This document shows, in pieces, positions 5,870 through 12,412 of a stretch of 12,412 nt of DNA. The notes under the pieces are model-generated. The model was not told the origin of the DNA. It saw nothing but the letters and a program-made list of their open reading frames with translations, and did not search any database. The position numbers were made by a program, and so were the translations under genes. The stretch is taken from contig DASROJ010000119.1 of assembly GCA_035646975.1 (NCBI GenBank), positions 1 to 12,412 on the forward strand, read 5' to 3'. Position 1 is the first letter of the stretch, and every line of letters starts with the position of its first letter. The stretch comes from DASROJ01 sp035646975. Its GTDB lineage: Bacteria; Acidobacteriota; Polarisedimenticolia; JACPZX01; DASXTC01.

Positions 5870-6931
5870 ATGACCGGGAAAAGCTGCGCTGTCGTCTTCT
5901 TGTTGATGCCCCTGTTGTCAGCCGAGCCGCTGCCCATCATCGCGGGGCCGGCCGCCGGGCCGGCCACCACCGCACCGGAGCCGCCTCGCGAATCGGCGGC
6001 CACGGCGATTCGAAAGGAGGCCGCGGCCCTCGAGCCGCTGGCGAAATCGGACCTGGTGCGTCGGTTCCTCGGGGCGACCGCGTCGCTGCCCGACATCGCG
6101 CCGCGCCGGCTGCTGCGCGACCAGGCGAAGACTCATTACTACACGCCGGCGGAAGCCGCCGCGCTGCCAGAGGCGCAGCGCAAAGCGCTCGACGAGGTGA
6201 CGCTCGACGACGCCTATTACTACAACACGCGATACGGCACCCCGCTGGCTTACGCGCGCCCGCTCGATCTGCTCGTGGAAGCGGGAGTGACCGATGTCTC
6301 CGGGAAGAAGCTCCTGGATTTCGGCTACGGCGGCATCGGACACCTCCGGCTGCTCGCGTCGCTGGGGGCCGATGTCGTGGGTGTGGAGGTCGATCCGCTG
6401 CTGCGCGCGCTTTACTCGGAGCCCGGCGACACGGGCGAAATCATCGGCAGCCAGCCCCGTCACGGGAGCTTGAGACTGGTCGACGGACAGTTCCCGGCCA
6501 CAGATGAGGTCAAACGCGCGGTGGGAGGCGGATACGACGTCATCCTCTCGAAGAACGTCCTGAAGAACGGTTACCTCCATCCTGCCGAGCCTGTCGACCC
6601 CCGCCGTCTCGTCCACCTGGGCGTCGACGAGGAGGCTTTTCTTCGGGTGCTCAACGCGAGCCTGAATCCCGGCGGCTTCGTCTTGATCTACAACCTCTGC
6701 CCGGCGCCGGCGCCCGCCGGCAAGCCCTACATCCCCTGGGCCGACGGCCGTTCGCCGTTTTCGAAGAGCCAGTGGGAGGCGGCCGGGTTCAACGTCGTGG
6801 CGTTCGACAAGGACGACGGCGCGGCCGCCCGGGCGATGGCCCACGCGCTGGGATGGGACGCGGGGGAGCGGCCGATGGACCTCGAAAAGGACCTGTTCGC
6901 CACCTGGACGCTGGCGCGGAAGGCACGTTGA
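5870..6931 (+). CDS. Exported class I SAM-dependent methyltransferase-like protein
   Basis: The 353-residue product starts at an ATG preceded by GGGAGG at ideal spacing, 16 bp after the DNA methyltransferase stop, so the two are probably co-transcribed. Residues 1-26 look like a Sec signal peptide: a Lys near the start, hydrophobic core CAVVFLLMPLL, and a likely cut after LSA (about residue 18). The mature part has a Rossmann methyltransferase signature: LLDFGYGGIG (148-157) as motif I and GVEVDP (171-176) as motif II, then GYDVILSKNVL (221-231) and GGFVLIYNL later on. Length fits a single-domain enzyme with an N-terminal extension. The substrate is unknown. The oddity is location: SAM is cytoplasmic, so a periplasmic methyltransferase would need imported SAM, another cofactor, or a non-catalytic role. 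The fold is fairly sure, the export likely, the activity uncertain. Confidence 0.75.
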   Translation: MTGKSCAVVFLLMPLLSAEPLPIIAGPAAGPATTAPEPPRESAATAIRKEAAALEPLAKSDLVRRFLGATASLPDIAPRRLLRDQAKTHYYTPAEAAALPEAQRKALDEVTLDDAYYYNTRYGTPLAYARPLDLLVEAGVTDVSGKKLLDFGYGGIGHLRLLASLGADVVGVEVDPLLRALYSEPGDTGEIIGSQPRHGSLRLVDGQFPATDEVKRAVGGGYDVILSKNVLKNGYLHPAEPVDPRRLVHLGVDEEAFLRVLNASLNPGGFVLIYNLCPAPAPAGKPYIPWADGRSPFSKSQWEAAGFNVVAFDKDDGAAARAMAHALGWDAGERPMDLEKDLFATWTLARKAR

Positions 6932-6956
6932 CACACGGTATATCACGTAGTATATT
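6928..6956 (+). promoter_or_regulatory. Near-consensus sigma70 promoter of the RES/Xre module
   Basis: A perfect -35 TTGACA (6928-6933), an optimal 17-bp spacer and TATATT (6951-6956, 5 of 6) form the best promoter in the window. The -35 overlaps the stop codon of the preceding gene. Transcription would start at about 6962-6964, just ahead of the toxin ribosome site. Confidence 0.75.
6938..6955 (+). repeat. Direct repeat of GTATAT in the toxin-antitoxin promoter
   Basis: GTATAT occurs at 6938-6943 and again at 6950-6955, 12 bp apart (about one helical turn), between and over the promoter elements. This is where the Xre antitoxin or the toxin-antitoxin complex would be expected to bind for autoregulation. 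The repeat is seen; the operator role is inference. Confidence 0.4.
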
Positions 6957-6980
6957 GTACGGCGTGATGGCGGAGGCGAA

Positions 6981-6995
6981 GGGAGGTCCGGGGTC
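6981..6995 (+). promoter_or_regulatory. Ribosome binding site facing a GTC codon
   Basis: GGGAGG (6981-6986) is followed after six bases by GTC AGC GCG AAA, in the RES frame. The spacing and the following codons look like an initiation region, but the codon is GTC where GTG would be a start. No ATG, GTG or TTG lies in this frame between the in-frame TAG at 6948 and the GTG at 7101. Confidence 0.6.
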
Positions 6996-7475
6996 AGCGC
7001 GAAACGTCCGAGCGATGCGTGGTACCGGGTCGTCAGCCGGGCGGCCGTCGCCCGCAGGCAGCTGCTGGGCAGCCTGCGCGGGAGATTTCATTCGGACCCG
7101 GTGGCCGAGCCGACGACCTACATCGCCGACAGTCCCGAGACCGCCTGGCTGGAAGTCGGCGCCCGGTTCGGGCAGGTCCGGGCCGATCCCGACGCGTTCC
7201 GGCTGTACCGGGTCCTGCTGCCCGAGACCCGGCTGGCGGACCTGACGCACTCGAAGCATCGCGCGGAGTTGATGAGGGACCCGGCGCCTCCCGTCTGCCT
7301 GGAGATCGCCCGTGGCCTCAGGCGCAAGGATTCCGGTTATGACGGGCTGAAATACCCGTCGCTCAGGAATCGTCCGCAGGGGATATGCGCGGCGATCTTC
7401 CTCGAGCGGGTCAGGAAGATCACGCTGGAGCCGGCCGAAGAGGAATGGGCCGCGCTCAAGGAGAGAATCCGTTGA
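6993..7475 (+). CDS. RES-domain toxin (MbcT-like NAD+-degrading), without a canonical start codon
   Basis: RES toxins of the Xre-RES type stop growth by degrading NAD+ in the cytoplasm. Counting from the GTC at 6993 the frame encodes 160 residues. The family triad is visible: Arg12 in WYRVVS, Glu54 in ETAWLEV with Tyr43 in TTYIAD nearby, and Ser123 in GLKYPSLR. The RGRF at 30-33 corresponds to the usual GGRWN region. The problem is the start: a good GGGAGG points at GTC, and the only canonical start, GTG at 7101, would remove Arg12 and the RGRF segment and leave 124 residues. Either the start was mutated (GTG to GTC), a base call is wrong, or rare initiation is used. The frame stays intact to its stop, which overlaps the antitoxin start in TTGA. 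It could be a silenced toxin or a recent lesion. Confidence 0.75.
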   Translation, partial: VSAKRPSDAWYRVVSRAAVARRQLLGSLRGRFHSDPVAEPTTYIADSPETAWLEVGARFGQVRADPDAFRLYRVLLPETRLADLTHSKHRAELMRDPAPPVCLEIARGLRRKDSGYDGLKYPSLRNRPQGICAAIFLERVRKITLEPAEEEWAALKERIR

Positions 7476-7882
7476 GAAAGCCGCACACGAAGACGACCAC
7501 CAGGACCGCCAGAAAGCATGAGCGGGGGGCGCTGTCGCCGGCAGACCAGGTCTACGAGTTGAGGTGCCACCTTTCGGCCGACCCGCGCCGGCCGCTTTCG
7601 CAGCAGCGGCTCAGCCACCTGCTCGGCGTTTCGTGGAGCACGGTGGCCCGGTGGGAAGGCGGGGGTCAGCCTGACGTCCAGATGACGCGCAAGCTGACCC
7701 GCATCGACCGCGTGCTCGAGCTGATCGGCGACATGGTGAAGCCAGAGGACCGTGTCGAGTTCCTCGAGCAGCACCATCCGCTTCTGCTCAACCTGCGTCC
7801 CATCGACCTGCTCGACTCGGACAACGGCGAAAAAGCGGTGGTCGAGCTGCTCGAAGGGGCCGCCACCGGCTCGTTCGCCTGA
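7472..7882 (+). CDS. Xre/MbcA/ParS-family antitoxin
   Basis: This 136-residue protein is the expected partner that binds and neutralises the RES toxin and represses the operon. Residues 42-63 (LSQQRLSHLLGVSWSTVARWEG) form a classic Xre helix-turn-helix. Residues 80-131, with PLLLNLRPIDLL then GEKAVVELLEG, match the MbcA/ParS/Xre toxin-binding tail. The first 20 residues are basic (RKPHTKTTTRTARKHER). The start is TTG at 7472, chosen because AAGGAGAGA lies seven bases upstream and the TTGA overlap with the toxin stop is typical translational coupling. Most characterised modules of this type place the antitoxin first; here it is second, so its synthesis would depend on reading through the toxin frame. 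It ends 24 bp before the convergent peptidase gene. Confidence 0.85.
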   Translation: MRKPHTKTTTRTARKHERGALSPADQVYELRCHLSADPRRPLSQQRLSHLLGVSWSTVARWEGGGQPDVQMTRKLTRIDRVLELIGDMVKPEDRVEFLEQHHPLLLNLRPIDLLDSDNGEKAVVELLEGAATGSFA

Positions 7883-7906
7883 CGGCCCGTCGGCCTGACA
7901 GCCTGC
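7883..7906. other. Convergent gene junction
   Basis: Only 24 bp separate the antitoxin stop from the stop of the convergent peptidase gene. The sequence has GGCCnnnnGGCC-like repeats but no U tract on either strand, so no intrinsic terminator is called. Read-through antisense transcription is possible. Confidence 0.5.
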
Positions 7907-9838
<1,932 letters not shown>

Positions 9839-9867
9839 GAGTCCTCCTCCGATGGAAAAGTCGTGCC

Positions 9868-12273
9868 TCAATTCTGGTGCGCCGGGTACAGCGCCGTCAG
9901 CATCTTGTCGAGATGGGCGCGCCAGACGATCCAGCCGAAACCGTCGGGCTGCTCGCCGCCCGTGGGGCGGTATCCCTTCGAACGCATCAGCGCCCACAAC
10001 TCGCGGTTGCCCTTTGCCATGTCCCACGCTTCGTGCGGACTGCGCAGGTCGTAGGTTCCCCAGGCAAGATAGGTGACCATCGGCTGTGCTTCGGCGCCCG
10101 GAAGCTGCTTGTTATACTCGGCCGCCGTCATGATTGTTGCAGATTGGGCGCCCAGCCGGCCGAATGTCTCGGGGTGCCCCAGCACGCTGAACAGCGCCGC
10201 GTTGGCCCCGTCGGCCGCGCCGAACGCGGCGCGCGAGGACGGTTCCTTGATCGTCCGGTATTTCGCATCGAGCTTCGGAATCAGCTCGGTGACGAGCATC
10301 TCGGTGTACTTGTCGAACTGTCCCTGGTTGAGCTCCTTGTCGTTCGGATCGGGGATCATGAACACCGCGATGAGTGGCTGCACCGTGACGCCGACAAGCT
10401 GGTCGAGCGCGTTCTTCATCGATCCCTGATCGAGGGCATCCTGGCCGTCGTGAACGAAGAGCAGCGGATAACGCTTCGCCGGCTGCTTGTCGTAATCCGC
10501 GGGCAGGTAGACCTGCGTGAGGCATTTCCTTCCTTCGCGAACGTGGCTGTCGAACTCGAGCGGCTCGAGCCGGCCCTGTCGGCCGCGGGCCGCCGAAGCC
10601 AGCCAGCCCGGCTCGCGCCAGGCGGGCATCGTGAGCAGCGACACGTCTCCGAAGAGTCCCTTGCCGGGGCGCGGGTTGCGCGGGTCGGCGATCGGCTTTG
10701 CATAGTCGACGAGGAATCCATAGGTAACCGCGGCGTCCGGCTCGAGCTGCGTCGTGTAATAGAAAAGATCGGTGTCGGCGAGCCGCTTCATCGGGTCTTC
10801 GCGCCGAAATCCGATCATGTCGCCCACGATGCCGACATCTTTTGCATTGCCGCGGTACAGGAAGTGGACCCGGCCCGTCTCCTCGATGATGGGAAACGCT
10901 TTCTGCCGGGCAAGGTAGGCGTCGATGACGGCGTTCTTGTCGGAGGCCTTGCCCGCCGCCTCCAGGAAGGTGTCGAACTCGGAATTCACGCGCGCCCGCA
11001 CCACGGAGCCCGCATTCGGCGCCACGGCGGCCAGATCGATCCGCGCCAGGTGCGACCGGCTGCGCGCGTAGAGGTGGCCGTCGGCGAACGCCACCGCGGA
11101 CCAGGTGTTCTCCTCGAAGAGATTGAGCCGCGCCAGCTCGTGGTAACCGGCCGGCGACGCCTCGGCGATGTGCAGCGTGCCGGGTTTCGTGATGATGACG
11201 AGCTGGTCGCCGACCAGCGTCGGAAAGCCGTCGCCCGGCTCGCGCGAGCGCCACTTGGCCACGCCGGTCTGCGCGTCCACGCAGGTCATGATGTGCCCGG
11301 TCATCCCGTAGACGTGCCCTTCGTGGTAAACCGGGATGACGTAGGTGCCGCGAATCGCGTTGTTGGTCCACAGCTCGGTGATCTTGAACGCTCCGGCCTC
11401 GCCGGGCGCCACCTGGATCATCGTCGAGCTGTCGGCCTTGTTCAGCAGCAGCAGCCGGCCGTCTCCTGCCGGCACCGGGACGATCGTCTGACCGCCGGTG
11501 GCCGACTCGTCTCCCTTGTGCTCGTAGCTCCAGATCACCTTGCCCGAAGCGGCGTCCAGTCCATAGAGGACCTTCTGGTCGGCGGCCACCACCTGCTGGC
11601 GCCCGCCCAGGGTGATCGCGATCGGCGAGTGATAGTTGATCGCAGCGTCGCCCACCGACCAGAGCAGGCTGCCATCTTCGGGTTTGAATCCCGCGATCGC
11701 CTTGCCTGCGCCGGCGCCGATCTCCACCACCAGCACCCCATCGACGAGGATCGGCGACGACGTGAAGCCGTAATAGGGACTCACCGCGCCATGCTCCTTG
11801 ACGAGATCCTTCGACCAGATCGCGTTGCCGGTGGCCGCGTCCAGCGCGAACAGGTTGCCGCGCGGGCCCAGACCGTACACCCGTCCGCCCGCCAGAAGCG
11901 GAGACGAGATTGGGCCATCGTCGGAGCCGTCGTGTCCGATGTAGACGTCGGCGATCCGGTAGCGCCACAGCTCCCGGCCGGTGGCCGGGTCGAAGGCCGC
12001 GGCCACGTCGGCGCCCCCGGAGGCGAACATCGTCACAAGACGCGCGTCGTCGGCGGCGACGATCGAGTAGCCGGGGCCCAGATCCCTTTTCCAGCCGAGC
12101 ACGAGCGCCGGACTGGCGCCCGGGGCGAACAGCCGCGCGTCGCGCACCGCGCCATCGCCATTGGGGCCCCGAAGCCCTGGCCAGCCGCTGCCGGCCTCCG
12201 CCCCGCCGCCGGCCAGACATGCAAGGACGCCCATCCACAACCCCAACGCGAGAAAGGACCTGCCGCTACGCAT
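9868..12273 (-). CDS. Secreted PQQ-like beta-propeller fused to a degenerate esterase-D-type domain
   Basis: The 801-residue protein has three parts. A signal peptide spans residues 1-27 (core FLALGLWMGVLACLA, likely cut after AEA); the VLAC at 16-19 is a weak lipobox alternative. A PQQ-like beta-propeller follows (about 30-425), beginning WPGLRGPNGDG and showing repeated blade motifs DPATGRELW (95-103), DAATGNAIW (145-153), DAASGKVIW (240-248) and DAQTGVAKW (333-341). An E-set-like segment (about 465-545) then leads to an esterase-D/enterochelin-esterase-type alpha/beta-hydrolase domain (570-801). In that domain the nucleophile elbow reads GAADG (685-689), with Ala687 where Ser belongs. The usual GGHDW near the end reads DGFGW, with Phe779 replacing His. 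It is therefore predicted to be non-catalytic, perhaps a binding or scaffold protein. The ATG at 12273 has GTGGAG at good spacing. Upstream extensions of the frame lack a ribosome site. Confidence 0.85.
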   Translation of the reverse strand: MRSGRSFLALGLWMGVLACLAGGGAEAGSGWPGLRGPNGDGAVRDARLFAPGASPALVLGWKRDLGPGYSIVAADDARLVTMFASGGADVAAAFDPATGRELWRYRIADVYIGHDGSDDGPISSPLLAGGRVYGLGPRGNLFALDAATGNAIWSKDLVKEHGAVSPYYGFTSSPILVDGVLVVEIGAGAGKAIAGFKPEDGSLLWSVGDAAINYHSPIAITLGGRQQVVAADQKVLYGLDAASGKVIWSYEHKGDESATGGQTIVPVPAGDGRLLLLNKADSSTMIQVAPGEAGAFKITELWTNNAIRGTYVIPVYHEGHVYGMTGHIMTCVDAQTGVAKWRSREPGDGFPTLVGDQLVIITKPGTLHIAEASPAGYHELARLNLFEENTWSAVAFADGHLYARSRSHLARIDLAAVAPNAGSVVRARVNSEFDTFLEAAGKASDKNAVIDAYLARQKAFPIIEETGRVHFLYRGNAKDVGIVGDMIGFRREDPMKRLADTDLFYYTTQLEPDAAVTYGFLVDYAKPIADPRNPRPGKGLFGDVSLLTMPAWREPGWLASAARGRQGRLEPLEFDSHVREGRKCLTQVYLPADYDKQPAKRYPLLFVHDGQDALDQGSMKNALDQLVGVTVQPLIAVFMIPDPNDKELNQGQFDKYTEMLVTELIPKLDAKYRTIKEPSSRAAFGAADGANAALFSVLGHPETFGRLGAQSATIMTAAEYNKQLPGAEAQPMVTYLAWGTYDLRSPHEAWDMAKGNRELWALMRSKGYRPTGGEQPDGFGWIVWRAHLDKMLTALYPAHQN

Positions 12274-12412
12274 GATGACACTCCACGATTCTCTGGTTCG
12301 TTGTTCGCGTGCACTCAAGCTCTTGATGTACCCGCAGCGCGGGGTCCGGCCGGAGAGCCAGATTCTCGCACATGCCGGGGGCCGGCGGGGCACATATAAT
12401 AAGGAGGGGGAG
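12274..12412. other. Upstream region of the propeller/peptidase operon and window edge
   Basis: This 139-bp stretch contains no clear -35/-10 pair for the minus-strand operon. At the right edge the plus strand reads TATAAT (12395-12400) immediately followed by AAGGAGG (12401-12407). The second is a strong ribosome site, so a plus-strand gene probably starts just beyond the window, divergent to the operon. TATAAT and AAGGAGG are too close to serve the same transcript. Confidence 0.4.

Noticed and set aside
6964..7245. GTG/ATG-started frame of about 93 codons overlapping the RES toxin
   Set aside because: It begins near the predicted transcription start and could be a leaderless peptide, but the sequence is Pro/Arg/Ser-rich, matches nothing and overlaps a clear RES domain in another frame.
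9839..10027. N-terminal extension of the S9 peptidase frame
   Set aside because: It overlaps the end of the upstream gene. The ATG at 9838 has a strong ribosome site and starts directly with a signal peptide.
9877..12399. 840-codon plus-strand frame at the right end
   Set aside because: It is the antisense shadow of the propeller/esterase gene. It is rich in Arg, Gly and His with no domain, while the minus strand has a signal peptide and repeated blade motifs.

Overview
The window is about 12.4 kb of GC-rich bacterial DNA with tightly packed genes. No taxon can be proved from the sequence. The mix of a vitamin B12-dependent ribonucleotide reductase, secreted S9 peptidases, PQQ-like propeller proteins opening with a WPxLRGPNGDG motif, and the base composition would suit an acidobacterial (Vicinamibacteria-like) genome; that assignment is inference.

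Layout. (1) Positions 1-1166, minus strand: the N-terminal 388 codons of nrdJ, running off the left edge. Its control region (1167-1455) holds a sigma70-type promoter whose 16-bp spacer is itself an NrdR-box-like sequence. A second box lies exactly 32 bp downstream, and a roughly 250-nt leader carries a terminator-like hairpin and competing helices. (2) 1583-2545, minus: an unassigned protein with a probable winged-helix N-terminus. (3) 2546-2872: a divergent intergenic region ending in a perfect 14-bp palindrome one base before the next start codon. (4) 2873-6931, plus: a membrane fatty-acid desaturase, an N6-adenine DNA methyltransferase without a visible nuclease partner, and an exported protein with a class I SAM-methyltransferase fold. 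(5) 6928-7882, plus: a RES/Xre (MbcT/MbcA-type) toxin-antitoxin pair in toxin-first order, behind a near-consensus promoter. The toxin frame has no usable start codon where its Shine-Dalgarno sequence points (GTC instead of GTG). (6) 7907-12273, minus: a two-gene operon encoding a secreted PQQ-like propeller fused to an esterase-D-type domain that has lost its catalytic Ser and His, followed 29 bp later by a secreted S9 prolyl-oligopeptidase-type peptidase with an intact triad.

How the parts relate. nrdJ is deoxynucleotide metabolism and appears to be under NrdR control, perhaps with leader attenuation. The desaturase is membrane lipid modification. The DNA methyltransferase and the RES/Xre module are the accessory, defence-like part of the window. 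The right-hand operon is export or periplasmic protein turnover. No tRNA, rRNA, CRISPR array, insertion sequence or attachment site was seen.
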